Positions 1 through 7,809 of a stretch of DNA of 37,410 nucleotides are shown piece by piece (position 1 is the first letter of the stretch; each line of letters opens with the position of its first letter). The notes beneath the pieces are model-generated. The model did no database searches, had not been told where the DNA came from, and saw only the letters and a list, made by a program, of their open reading frames with translations. A program made the position numbers and the translations under genes. The stretch lies in NCBI GenBank assembly GCA_903857265.1, contig CAIODZ010000019.1:1-37410 (forward strand), given 5' to 3'. This DNA is from an uncultured Phycisphaerales bacterium. GTDB taxonomy: Bacteria > Planctomycetota > Phycisphaerae > Sedimentisphaerales > Anaerobacaceae.

Positions 1-283
1 CACGAAGTTGTTTAAGCCGTCTTCGCGCCTTTGAAGTCAAGTTCAAAGAGCGTGCCCTGGCCTTGGTCGAAGGACACTGTTGACCCGACACAAGCCCTTT
101 TCTTCGCAGTTGTTCGATGTGCCCGAATGCGGTTGTTCGGCTTATGCTTAGCTGCTGCGCCAATTCTCCAATCGTCGGCAAGTAACCCCGGCTGCTCCGA
201 AACCCCGCGATTGTGCTCAGCAACTGGACCTGCCGCGGCGTAAGCCCCTCGCCGGGTGCCTGCTCTTCTTTCGTCTGACTCAT
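1..283 (-). CDS. LexA-like winged-helix repressor, N-terminal part (cut by left edge)
   Basis: The reading frame starting at the ATG at 283-281 stays open to the left edge (about 94 codons). Residues 14-65 match the LexA N-terminal DNA-binding domain: LTPRQVQLL, then SRGYLPTIGELAQQLSIS and a recognition helix around RTTAFGHIEQLRRKGLV. An AGGAG about 10 nt upstream supports the start. Proteins of this kind repress SOS or phage genes, either as full LexA with a C-terminal self-cleaving peptidase or as stand-alone HTH regulators. The C-terminal part lies outside the window, so LexA proper cannot be told from a LexA-like HTH protein. The gene reads divergently from the GntR operon. A 6-bp-arm inverted repeat at 654-671 in the shared intergenic space could be an operator. 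The domain call is good; the exact subfamily is open. Confidence 0.72.
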   Translation of the reverse strand, partial: MSQTKEEQAPGEGLTPRQVQLLSTIAGFRSSRGYLPTIGELAQQLSISRTTAFGHIEQLRRKGLVSGQQCPSTKARARSLNLTSKARRRLKQLR

Positions 284-512
284 ACGACTTGTTCTCCTGC
301 GTAGTAACGCCATCAACAATATCAATCGGGCCGACCACCTCTACGCAGCGGTTGCCGCCCCGAATCACATCCGTCATACCCGCAATAACATCTAACAACC
401 TGCCAATCGCGTTTTTCGGCTGCGTCGCCTGTTCCATCCATTCGCCCGGCCAAACCGATTCATAATCGCCGCCAGGCCCGAATCTGCATACCGGCCCTAT
501 TCTTTCTATCAT
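12..512 (-). CDS. Hypothetical ORF overlapping the LexA-like gene
   Basis: An ORF from ATG 512 has a GGAG seven nt upstream and reads toward the LexA-like gene. Residues 1-75 look protein-like (IERIGPVCRFGPGGDYESVW near the start, then VEVVGPIDIVDGV), and I recognise no family. From about position 283 it continues in the wrong frame through the LexA-like HTH to a stop at 12, giving a 270-nt overlap in which only the LexA frame shows a recognisable domain. Either the gene truly overlaps, or the real protein is one polypeptide joined to the HTH by a frameshift (natural or sequence error) near 283, or the downstream part is spurious. The 284-512 segment is more credible than the rest. Confidence 0.35.
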   Translation of the reverse strand: MIERIGPVCRFGPGGDYESVWPGEWMEQATQPKNAIGRLLDVIAGMTDVIRGGNRCVEVVGPIDIVDGVTTQENKSYESDERRAGTRRGAYAAAGPVAEHNRGVSEQPGLLADDWRIGAAAKHKPNNRIRAHRTTAKKRACVGSTVSFDQGQGTLFELDFKGAKTA

Positions 513-653
513 AATCACGCTCCATTCTGCGTCCGCAATCAACTTCGTCTTTCGATTGCTTTCTGTAAGGATTTCTATCGGTAAGACCACCCGAAAAACC
601 CTAACAAAAACCGAACAAAATCGCCTGTATGAAACACTTTTTTCAAAATCGCA

Positions 654-671
654 GATGCCCAATTTGGCATC
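654..671. promoter_or_regulatory. Inverted repeat between divergent genes (possible operator)
   Basis: GATGCC and GGCATC form perfect 6-bp arms around a 6-nt AT-rich centre. The site lies between the leftward LexA-like cluster and the rightward GntR operon, about 140 bp upstream of the leftward ORF start at 512. Its position suits a repressor site for the HTH protein encoded there. This is inferred from symmetry and place only. Confidence 0.3.
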
Positions 672-722
672 ACGGATAATATGGGACAGAGGCCTAAAAA
701 TTTTTCAAAAATATTTAAAAAT

Positions 723-782
723 ACTATTGCGTTGCTTTTGGCAATAGTACATAATGTACTAATGATAATAATACACTATTGC
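723..782 (+). promoter_or_regulatory. Operator/promoter region of the GntR-ABC operon
   Basis: A perfect 17-bp palindrome, TAGTACAT-A-ATGTACTA, lies at 745-761. Around it the octamer ACTATTGC occurs at 723-730 and 775-782, and its inverse GCAATAGT at 741-748. A weak promoter fit is TTGGCA (738-743) and TAATGA (760-765) with 16 bp between, so the palindrome would cover the spacer. YtrA-type GntR repressors commonly bind such dyads in front of their own ABC operons, so autorepression is likely. The palindrome is certain; the promoter elements are tentative. Confidence 0.6.
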
Positions 783-832
783 CGACGAAGATATTAAGAG
801 TCACTTTAGCAGTAAGTAGAAAGAAGGTTTTA

Positions 833-1246
833 ATGGCACTTTGGATACAAATAACGCCGGGTTCTGATGAGCCGATTTACCTGCAAATTGTCGAGCAGGT
901 CGGCGAGGCAATCGCCAAAGGCCAGTTAGCCGTAGGCGACAAGCTCCCCGCCGTCAGAAAACTCGCCTCGGAGCTTGTGATAAACCCCAATACCGTCGCA
1001 CGCGCATACACAATCCTCGAACAATCCGGCTTAGTAACCACAAAGACCGGCTCGGGAACTTTTATCGCCGACCCGGCATTGCGAGGCAAAGACGCCGCGG
1101 ATATAAATATGCTGGCAGATAGGATGGATGGCATTATCTCAAGAGGTCTTAATCTCGGTCTCGAATCACAGGACATAATCGCGATGTTCAAAGACAGGTT
1201 GGAAAAATTCATCAAAACACGTCAGGGCGGGAGGCAAAAAAAATGA
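833..1246 (+). CDS. GntR-family repressor, YtrA subfamily
   Basis: This is a 137-residue one-domain regulator. After a short N-terminus, PIYLQIVEQVGEAIAKGQL-GDKLPAVRKLASELVINPNTVARAY is the GntR winged helix, and GLVTTKTGSGTFIA is its wing. The tail of about 55 residues is a short helical segment, as in YtrA proteins, with no large FadR/HutC effector domain. I chose the ATG at 833 because AGAAGG sits 5 nt upstream; the longer frame from 779 has no ribosome site. The stop overlaps the ABC ATPase start (ATGA), so the two are translationally coupled. YtrA-type repressors usually control the adjacent ABC transporter and often respond to cell-envelope stress or antibiotics. The inducer here is unknown. 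A matching palindromic operator lies just upstream. Confidence 0.9.
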   Translation: MALWIQITPGSDEPIYLQIVEQVGEAIAKGQLAVGDKLPAVRKLASELVINPNTVARAYTILEQSGLVTTKTGSGTFIADPALRGKDAADINMLADRMDGIISRGLNLGLESQDIIAMFKDRLEKFIKTRQGGRQKK

Positions 1247-2196
1247 CTGAGTTCGTATTGGAAACACAGGGCCTGACCAAATATTACGGCGACAAGCTTG
1301 CGTTGGACCACATCGATTTGAAGATTCCGCGCGGATGTATCTGCGGCTTCGTCGGCAGAAACGGCTCAGGCAAAACCACGGCGATAAAACTGATGCTGGG
1401 ATTTCTGAAGCCGACAACCGGCTCATCACGATTGCTCGACTGCGATTCTCAGAATCTCACTCCAGCGATTCGCCAGCGTATCGGCTATGTCGCGGAGGGC
1501 CATCGCCTGATTCGCTGGATGACAATCGCCGAGATTGCGAAATTCCAAAATGCGTTTTTCCACGAACAGCCCGCCTCGGCAAAACAAGGCGAAGCCGGGT
1601 GGGACAGCAAATTCTTTTGGGATATGATTGATTACTTCGGCCTGCCGAAAAAACAAAAGATAAAACATCTTTCAAACGGTCAGCGTGCACAGGTATCGCT
1701 TGCCCTTACCCTTGCACCGAACCCGGAACTATTGATAATGGATGACCCGACGCTGGGACTTGACGCCGCGATAAGAAGGCAATTCCTCGAAGGAATAATT
1801 GAGCTGATTATGCGCCAGGGCAGGACGATTCTTTTCTCAAGCCATATCCTCGGCGATATAGAGCGGGTCGCCGACAAAATCGTCGTAATAGACAAAGGAG
1901 TAATCAGGGCGGATTGTTCCCTTGAGCAATTCAGGACGGCAGTAAAAAAAGTCAGATTCGTTTTTAGCCAGGCCCCGCCAGAAACCGTCGATATCGAGGG
2001 TTTGCTTGGCTCCAGGCGTTCTGATAAAGAGCTTGAAATGATTCTGGTCGGCACAGCCGATGAAAAAATCGCCGAATGGGCAAAATCCAGCGGCGCTGCG
2101 GATTATCAGGCCATAAACATGAATCTCGAAGACCAGTTCATCGAATACACCGCCCCTGCCGGTCGAATTAAACCATTTACATGGGAGGCAAAATAA
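1243..2196 (+). CDS. ABC transporter ATP-binding protein (YtrB/CcmA-like)
   Basis: This 317-residue ATPase is coupled to the GntR gene by a 4-nt overlap. The Walker A motif GRNGSGKTT is at residues 38-46. The signature LSNGQ (143-147) replaces LSGGQ. Walker B is LLIMDDPTLGLD (about 163-174), in which the usual catalytic Glu is Asp, and the H-loop His is near 201 (SSHILGDIE). A C-terminal region of about 100 residues follows the ABC domain, as in multidrug or bacitracin-type exporters. It should energise the membrane protein encoded next. The Glu-to-Asp change suggests slow hydrolysis or a regulatory ATPase, but this is not proof of inactivity. The substrate cannot be told from sequence. Confidence 0.9.
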   Translation: MTEFVLETQGLTKYYGDKLALDHIDLKIPRGCICGFVGRNGSGKTTAIKLMLGFLKPTTGSSRLLDCDSQNLTPAIRQRIGYVAEGHRLIRWMTIAEIAKFQNAFFHEQPASAKQGEAGWDSKFFWDMIDYFGLPKKQKIKHLSNGQRAQVSLALTLAPNPELLIMDDPTLGLDAAIRRQFLEGIIELIMRQGRTILFSSHILGDIERVADKIVVIDKGVIRADCSLEQFRTAVKKVRFVFSQAPPETVDIEGLLGSRRSDKELEMILVGTADEKIAEWAKSSGAADYQAINMNLEDQFIEYTAPAGRIKPFTWEAK

Positions 2197-2197
2197 A

Positions 2198-2884
2198 ATG
2201 AGATTCTTCACATTACTTAAAAAAGAGCTTCGCGAGTGCCTGCCCTGGATGGCTACCGCGGCGGCAATCCTACTGTTTTTCGGCAGTATCAAACTTATAG
2301 ACAGCAAACAACAAGAAATGGGATACCAGTATCGCGTTTTCGAACGTTATTCGGAAATTGGGGGTTACCAATTACTAACACACCCGATTAGTGATTTTGG
2401 CATATTTGTGTTTATGTCGGCTTTAGGACTCGGCCTTGCGCTCGGTGTACGCCAGTTCTGGGTCGATGACTTTATGGGGACATGGGGTTTTATAGTTCAT
2501 CGTTCAACGCACAGAACAACAATACTTGCGGCAAAAATATGCGCAGGTCTTATCTCGATTTCGGCCATTGGGCTGGTCTGGTGTTATATGTTCTGGCGAG
2601 CGAATTCATCCGGTTATTTTATATTCCCGCTGCCCGAAAGGTGTTTTATCGGAGGATGGCTGATTTGCGGTATGGGTCTGCTGACTTACCTCGGGGCAGG
2701 CCTTGCGGGTTTGAGCAAAGCCCGATGGTACACAACCAAACTGATGGGACTCGGTTTTGCATTCTGGATGCTTATTACCCTCACACAGCAATGGACGCTT
2801 TGGTGGGGCTTGGGCACGCTTGTTATCGGCACGGCTGTTTTGCTCTATTTGATGTGGGATACATTCTTAAACAGGGAGTTTTAG
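2198..2884 (+). CDS. ABC transporter membrane subunit
   Basis: A 228-residue hydrophobic protein starts 2 nt after the ATPase stop. About six membrane segments are visible (roughly residues 18-36, 65-85, 108-128, 148-170, 182-200 and 203-220). The N-terminus has the Lys/Arg-rich KKELRE of ABC-2 type permeases. Position and topology make it the permease partner of the preceding ATPase, probably acting as a homodimer or with the following membrane protein. There is no sequence feature that reveals the substrate. The layout resembles ytrA-ytrB-ytrC of Bacillus. Confidence 0.8.
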   Translation: MRFFTLLKKELRECLPWMATAAAILLFFGSIKLIDSKQQEMGYQYRVFERYSEIGGYQLLTHPISDFGIFVFMSALGLGLALGVRQFWVDDFMGTWGFIVHRSTHRTTILAAKICAGLISISAIGLVWCYMFWRANSSGYFIFPLPERCFIGGWLICGMGLLTYLGAGLAGLSKARWYTTKLMGLGFAFWMLITLTQQWTLWWGLGTLVIGTAVLLYLMWDTFLNREF

Positions 2885-2900
2885 TAAAGGGGACCCGACA

Positions 2901-4490
2901 ATGGCAAAAAAGAAGGGCTTGGAATGCATTGCTCGACTCAGCAGGGCTGTTATTACGCTGGTTCTGCTAATGTTCGTTGTGCTGATTGTCCAGATTATTG
3001 TCGTACAGTTATCGTGGATTTACAAAAAACCGTCGTTACCCGTACCGCCGGCCGGCCCGGAGTGGAGGATATCAAAAGCGAGCAAGCTGTTCCTTCCCGA
3101 TGGAACGATACATCTTGTGAACAAGGTGGATACGCAACGTAATGACGACTACGCAAAAGAGGAAATAACTGATGTAAACGGGCTTGTTTTGTGGCAGGGT
3201 ATTCAAAAAGACCGTCCTTCCAAATATCTCGACTGGGCCTCCTTTATGCAAAACTTCAGCGAGCGGGAAATGCGATATATATCCCAGTCGAACCCCAAAT
3301 TACCCGGCTTCTTAGAGGTGCCGGTCAAGGTCTCAGGAGAATTTAAGGAGGTCTGGCGATATGACTTTGAAGCACAGGAATTTGCCTGTTACGAGGCCGG
3401 AGGCGGGCTTATAGGTTATCTTGGAGCGAACGGATTTGCAGATTCAAAGGCTCAGACAAAACCATTTGGGGAATTTAAGGGCTTCAAGTCATGGACTGAT
3501 GAAGACCCGTCATCTATCGTGATGCTATGGCAAACCAGACACCAGATTTACCAGATTGATTTCCGCGCCCGCAGCGTCGAAACGCTTTTCGATAGTGTTA
3601 AATCCGATATTAAATCCTTAAGGTGGCATCACTGGAGACCGACTTATCCCGGGGACAAGGACAGCTCCGATATTCGATATCGACCCCTTATTGATTGCCA
3701 AACCACCGACCAGAAACACCACCTGATAATGCGCGAGCCGAACCAGGTGATTACAATGGAACTACCTAAGCAACTGCAGGAACCAAACCAGATATTTAGG
3801 TGGCAGTGGCAGTATAATACTAATTTGGACTTCACGGCAACCGACAAGGCAATTTTCGTTCAATATCGTGAAAAAAAATTCAATCCGCCTGCATCGCCAA
3901 AGCTTATGAAACAGTATCAGCAGGGATACGACAGCAAGCCGCAGCCGCAGTCAATCCAGCTTTATAAAGTCATTGATGACGGCAAGCTGGAGCTTGTAAA
4001 TCGATTCGACTGGACAAGGCCCGTAGCGCAGACATCACGAGCACTGAATCCTGAATATATATTCCAGAAGTGGATAGGTAAGGTGTCGCCCCCGGCGTTT
4101 GATTTGTTGTGGGCTCTGGGCGGCGACATGTTGTATAAATTCGGAATCGAAGGGCCAGGGATGATGCAGAACTATGCCACTATTATCACAGGATTTCGAC
4201 CGTTTCATAGTTCCATAAATTATGTATTGAGCGTCATGATGATGGCATTTGCCCTCTGGCACGGATGGGCAAGGAGAACTTCGTGGGTCAAACTGATTTT
4301 GTGGCTTATTATCGTTGGTGCGTTCAATTTAGCAGGGCTGCTGACTTATCTGGCTCTAAACCATACGCCGGTAATCAAATGCCCCGCCTGCGGCAAAAAA
4401 CGCGGGCTTGAAATGGACAACTGCTCGCAATGCGGTAGTCCATTGCCCATACCACAGCGAAAGCCGACAGACCTGGTAATGGCAAATTAG
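2901..4490 (+). CDS. Large membrane protein with C-terminal zinc ribbon, last gene of the ABC operon
   Basis: A 529-residue protein of no family I recognise lies 16 nt after the permease, with AGGGGAC upstream. One membrane segment lies at about residues 13-37. A soluble extracytoplasmic region of about 380 residues follows, rich in Trp/Tyr/Pro and strand-like, possibly a beta-propeller-like sensor. Two membrane segments follow near 440-460 and 465-488. A cytoplasmic tail carries CPACGKKRG and CSQCGSPLP, a four-cysteine zinc ribbon near residues 494-515. It may be an accessory or sensor subunit of the transporter, with the ribbon reporting to cytoplasmic partners. Function beyond this is unknown. 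Confidence 0.75.
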   Translation: MAKKKGLECIARLSRAVITLVLLMFVVLIVQIIVVQLSWIYKKPSLPVPPAGPEWRISKASKLFLPDGTIHLVNKVDTQRNDDYAKEEITDVNGLVLWQGIQKDRPSKYLDWASFMQNFSEREMRYISQSNPKLPGFLEVPVKVSGEFKEVWRYDFEAQEFACYEAGGGLIGYLGANGFADSKAQTKPFGEFKGFKSWTDEDPSSIVMLWQTRHQIYQIDFRARSVETLFDSVKSDIKSLRWHHWRPTYPGDKDSSDIRYRPLIDCQTTDQKHHLIMREPNQVITMELPKQLQEPNQIFRWQWQYNTNLDFTATDKAIFVQYREKKFNPPASPKLMKQYQQGYDSKPQPQSIQLYKVIDDGKLELVNRFDWTRPVAQTSRALNPEYIFQKWIGKVSPPAFDLLWALGGDMLYKFGIEGPGMMQNYATIITGFRPFHSSINYVLSVMMMAFALWHGWARRTSWVKLILWLIIVGAFNLAGLLTYLALNHTPVIKCPACGKKRGLEMDNCSQCGSPLPIPQRKPTDLVMAN

Positions 4491-4587
4491 CCCGAAACAA
4501 TAAACAAATAGTCGTCTAACGCCTCACTGAACCCTTTTTGGGCCATTCCCCCCCTGCTCAAAAAGATAACAGATTGCCCAAATACCC

Positions 4588-4616
4588 TTGACAAGCGTAT
4601 AACATATAAATACATT
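4588..4616 (+). promoter_or_regulatory. Sigma-70-type promoter of gap
   Basis: TTGACA (4588-4593) and TACATT (4611-4616) are separated by 17 bp, about 85 bp before the gap start. The 210-bp gap after the ABC operon holds nothing else that I recognise, and no clear terminator for the ABC operon. Confidence 0.55.
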
Positions 4617-4700
4617 ATTCCCTCTGTGTTCCGGCTTGTCGGGACGCTTAAAACAAAAATGAACCTTATTTAATATCACAGTCGAAAAGGAGATTCAGAA

Positions 4701-5717
4701 ATGGCAACAAAGGTAGCAATAAACGGTTTTGGCCGAATCGGCAGAGCCGTAACAAGAATCCTCATGAGTCGCAAAAACAACCTCGAGCTGGTCGCCATCA
4801 ACGACCTGTCAGACGCCAAGTCGCTGGCACACCTGTTCAAATATGATACCGTCGAAGGCAAATGGCAGGGAACAGTCGAGGCAAAGGGCTCAGATATCGT
4901 AATAAATGGCAAGACCATAAAGGTTCTGGCAGTGAAGAACCCCGCGGAACTGCCCTGGAAGGATATGGGCGTCGATATCGTCGTCGAATCCACAGGCCTG
5001 TTCACCAAGGCATCATCGGAAAAAGGCGGCTACGGCGACCACATCAAAGCCGGCGCAAAAAAGGTTGTCCTCACCGTCCCGGCAAAGGACGACATCGAGG
5101 CGACAATCGTTATGGGCGTAAACGACGGCAAGCTCACCAAGGACATCAAATGCGTCTCGAACGCAAGCTGCACGACAAACTGCCTGGCCCCAATCGCAAA
5201 GGTCCTCAACGATACTTTCGGCATCGAGAGCGGCGTAATGACAACCATTCATGCATATACCAACGACCAGAAGGTAGCAGACCAGATTCACAAAGACCTG
5301 CGCAGGGCAAGAGCCGCTGCCGCAAATATGATTCCAACAAGCACAGGCGCAGCAAAGGCAATCGGCAAGGTTGTCCCGGAACTCGACGGCAAACTCGACG
5401 GCTTCGCGGTCCGCGTCCCAATCCCGGTAGGCAGCTTGGTTGACCTCGTCGTCAACGTAAAGAAAGACGTTACAGTCGCCGACGTTAACGCAGCAATGAA
5501 AAAAGCAGCGGAAGGCCCGATGAAGGGCGTCCTCGTTTATTGCGATGAGCCAATCGTAAGCAGCGACATTGTCAACGACCCCGCTTCGAGCACCTTCGAT
5601 TCACTGCTCACTATGGTAAAAGGTAAGACCGTCAAAGTGGTTAGCTGGTATGACAACGAGTGGGGTTATTCTAACCGCACCGTTGATATTATGGAAAAAA
5701 TGGCAAAACTTGGCTAA
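4701..5717 (+). CDS. gap: Glyceraldehyde-3-phosphate dehydrogenase, type I
   Basis: A 338-residue, full-length enzyme. The NAD-binding start is KVAINGFGRIGR, the catalytic site SNASCTTNCLAPIAK has Cys157, and the C-terminus carries the substrate-binding SWYDNEWGYSNR. It converts glyceraldehyde-3-phosphate, NAD and phosphate to 1,3-bisphosphoglycerate in the cytoplasm. AAGGAG seven nt before ATG fixes the start. It has its own promoter, and a very strong terminator follows it, so the downstream pgk probably receives only read-through or separate transcription. The next gene, pgk, catalyses the next glycolytic step. Confidence 0.98.
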   Translation: MATKVAINGFGRIGRAVTRILMSRKNNLELVAINDLSDAKSLAHLFKYDTVEGKWQGTVEAKGSDIVINGKTIKVLAVKNPAELPWKDMGVDIVVESTGLFTKASSEKGGYGDHIKAGAKKVVLTVPAKDDIEATIVMGVNDGKLTKDIKCVSNASCTTNCLAPIAKVLNDTFGIESGVMTTIHAYTNDQKVADQIHKDLRRARAAAANMIPTSTGAAKAIGKVVPELDGKLDGFAVRVPIPVGSLVDLVVNVKKDVTVADVNAAMKKAAEGPMKGVLVYCDEPIVSSDIVNDPASSTFDSLLTMVKGKTVKVVSWYDNEWGYSNRTVDIMEKMAKLG

Positions 5718-5727
5718 ACAAACCTTT

Positions 5728-5759
5728 GGGTCCCGGTTCGCCGGGACCCGATTTTTTTA
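5728..5759 (+). terminator. Intrinsic terminator after gap
   Basis: A perfect 9-bp stem (GGGTCCCGG / CCGGGACCC) with a TTCG tetraloop is followed by GA and seven T. It lies 10 nt after the gap stop and 34 nt before pgk, so it would limit gap-to-pgk read-through. Confidence 0.93.
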
Positions 5760-5792
5760 TTATAGATTCGATTTTATAAAGCAGGTGAGAAT

Positions 5793-7031
5793 ATGGCAAA
5801 AAAAACGATAGCCGACATAAACGTCAAAGGTAAAAAGGTATTTATGCGGGTGGATTTTAACGTTCCGCTCGATGAAAACTGCAATATCACCAGCGACAAA
5901 AGAATCGTCGCCGCGCTACCATCAATAAAGAAAGTGCTCGCAGACGGCGGCTCACTTATTCTCGCCAGCCACCTTGGCAGACCCGATGGCAAACCGGACC
6001 CAAAGGCCTCGATGAAACCCGTCGCCAAAAAGCTGTCGGAACTTCTCGGCAAAGAAGTCATCTTCGCCAATGATTGCGTCGGTACAGACCCCCAGGCCAA
6101 AGCCAAGGTGCTAAAGCCGGGCGATGTCCTGCTCCTCGAAAACGTCCGCTTCCACAAAGAAGAGGAAATCAAAGACAAAAAAGCAAAAGATGACCCCGCC
6201 CTGCGCAAGGCAAAAGACGACTTCGCAAAGCAGATGGCCGACCTCGCGGATGTTTACGTCAACGACGCATTCGGCACCGCCCACCGCGACAACGCCTCGA
6301 TGTACACCGTGCCCGCAATGATGAAGGGCAAACCCCGCGTCATCGGCTTCCTGGTCGAAAAAGAGCTAAAATTCTTAGGCGATACCGTTACCAACCCGGT
6401 CAGGCCATTCGTCGCAATCTTAGGCGGCAAGAAAATCTCCGATAAATTAGGCGTCATCGAAAACCTGATGACCAAAGTAAACAAAATCATCATAGGCGGA
6501 GCTATGGCGTACACATTCGCCAAAGCCAACGGCAAAAGCATAGGTAACTCGCTTTGTGAAGATGACTTCATCCCAAAAGCCAAAGAACTTCAGGAAAAAG
6601 CAAAGGCCTCAAAATGCGAATTGCTGCTGCCAATCGATACCGTTGTCGCCAAAGAATTCAAGGCGGGAGCCGAGAACAAGGTCGTTACAGGCGATATCGA
6701 AGCCGGCTGGCAGGGTATGGATATAGGCCCGGCGACGCGCAAACTGTTCGCAGACAAGCTCAAAGACGCAAAGACAATCGTATGGAACGGCCCGATGGGC
6801 GTTTTTGAAATGCCCCCATTCGATGAAGGCACCAAGGCGATCGCGCAGGCGGTCGCTGACGCAACAGGCAAAGGAGCCAAAAGCATCATCGGCGGCGGCG
6901 ACAGCGCAAGCGCATTGAAAAAACTCGGCCTTGATAAGAAGGTAACGCATATCTCAACGGGCGGCGGCGCGTCGCTGGAATTTCTCGAAGGCAAAAAATT
7001 CGTCTGCCTCGAAATTCTTGACGAAAAATAA
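5793..7031 (+). CDS. pgk: Phosphoglycerate kinase
   Basis: A 412-residue enzyme, slightly longer than the usual 390-400. The N-domain has VDFNVPLDEN and the substrate-binding ASHLGRPDG. Mid-protein FGTAHRDNAS and the C-domain VWNGPMGVFE and GGGDSASA (nucleotide loop) are intact. It transfers phosphate from 1,3-bisphosphoglycerate to ADP. The extra length sits mostly in a Lys/Asp-rich stretch at about residues 125-145 (KDKKAKDD). AGGTGAG lies just before the ATG. It is part of the gap-pgk-rpe series, a common lower-glycolysis and pentose-phosphate grouping. Confidence 0.98.
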   Translation: MAKKTIADINVKGKKVFMRVDFNVPLDENCNITSDKRIVAALPSIKKVLADGGSLILASHLGRPDGKPDPKASMKPVAKKLSELLGKEVIFANDCVGTDPQAKAKVLKPGDVLLLENVRFHKEEEIKDKKAKDDPALRKAKDDFAKQMADLADVYVNDAFGTAHRDNASMYTVPAMMKGKPRVIGFLVEKELKFLGDTVTNPVRPFVAILGGKKISDKLGVIENLMTKVNKIIIGGAMAYTFAKANGKSIGNSLCEDDFIPKAKELQEKAKASKCELLLPIDTVVAKEFKAGAENKVVTGDIEAGWQGMDIGPATRKLFADKLKDAKTIVWNGPMGVFEMPPFDEGTKAIAQAVADATGKGAKSIIGGGDSASALKKLGLDKKVTHISTGGGASLEFLEGKKFVCLEILDEK

Positions 7032-7072
7032 TAACCTTTCACGGAATTAACTGAGATACTGCACGGAAGCTT

Positions 7073-7747
7073 ATGATTAAACGAAGATTGCCCAAACCCG
7101 GCACAATCGAGGTCAACCCCTCGATTTTGGCCGCTGATTTCGCTCGGCTAGCAGATGAACTGGCCGTCGTGGAAAAAGCTGGCGTCAAAATGGTCCACCT
7201 CGATATTATGGACGGGCACTTCGTTCCGAATATTACCATCGGCCCGCCTGTAGTCGAAAAACTCCGCGAACACAGCAATCTGTTCTTCGACGCACATCTG
7301 ATGATTACCGACCCGCGAAAATACGCCCCCGCTTTCGTCAAGGCAGGCGTCAACAATATAACATTTCACATCGAGGTCGAAAAAAAACCGGCAGAATTTA
7401 TAAGAATACTTCACGGTATGGGAGTAACAGCGGGCGTTTGTCTTAACCCGGAAACGCCGGTCAAAGCAATCGAAAAGATAGCCCATCTTGCCGATATGAT
7501 TCTTGTAATGACAGTTCATCCCGGTTTTGGCGGGCAGAAATTCATCGTTTCGGCCGCGAAGAAAATCCGCACTGTCCGCAACATCGTCGGCCCGAAAATC
7601 AGGGTCGAGGTTGACGGAGGTATCGACGTGAAAACCACGCCCATCGTGGTTGGTTACGGAGCCGACACACTTGTGGCAGGCCGGGCAATCTTCGGGGAAA
7701 AAAACAGAATCGCCGCTATAAACGCAATTCGACGGGCAAGTAAATAA
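7073..7747 (+). CDS. rpe: Ribulose-phosphate 3-epimerase
   Basis: A 224-residue TIM barrel. NPSILAADF opens strand 1, HLDIMDGHFVPN and DAHLMI carry the metal and acid-base residues, MTVHPGFGGQKF is the phosphate loop, and EVDGGI carries the second catalytic Asp. It interconverts ribulose-5-phosphate and xylulose-5-phosphate. The start at 7073 has GGAAG four nt upstream, and the N-terminal extension of about 10 residues before NPSILAADF is slightly long but plausible. It sits 41 nt after pgk with no terminator between, so the two are likely co-transcribed. Confidence 0.97.
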   Translation: MIKRRLPKPGTIEVNPSILAADFARLADELAVVEKAGVKMVHLDIMDGHFVPNITIGPPVVEKLREHSNLFFDAHLMITDPRKYAPAFVKAGVNNITFHIEVEKKPAEFIRILHGMGVTAGVCLNPETPVKAIEKIAHLADMILVMTVHPGFGGQKFIVSAAKKIRTVRNIVGPKIRVEVDGGIDVKTTPIVVGYGADTLVAGRAIFGEKNRIAAINAIRRASK

Positions 7748-7775
7748 TTGTTTCTGGAAATCCGCTCGCTTTTTT

Positions 7776-7783
7776 GGTAGAAT
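7776..7783 (+). promoter_or_regulatory. Possible extended -10 element before accD
   Basis: GGTAGAAT preceded by T gives TGGTAGAAT, an extended -10 fit, 26 nt before the accD start. No convincing -35 element is visible. Confidence 0.3.
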
Positions 7784-7809
7784 CTTTGAACCCTGTGAAT
7801 GAGGTCTGA

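Noticed and set aside
12-283. Long minus-strand ORF tail through the LexA region as a gene
   Set aside because: In this stretch only the other frame encodes a recognised domain. The overlap is reported but not trusted.
4862-5443. 193-codon plus-strand frame inside gap
   Set aside because: It is an out-of-frame shadow of the certain gap gene, with Arg/Gly/Lys-rich nonsense sequence.
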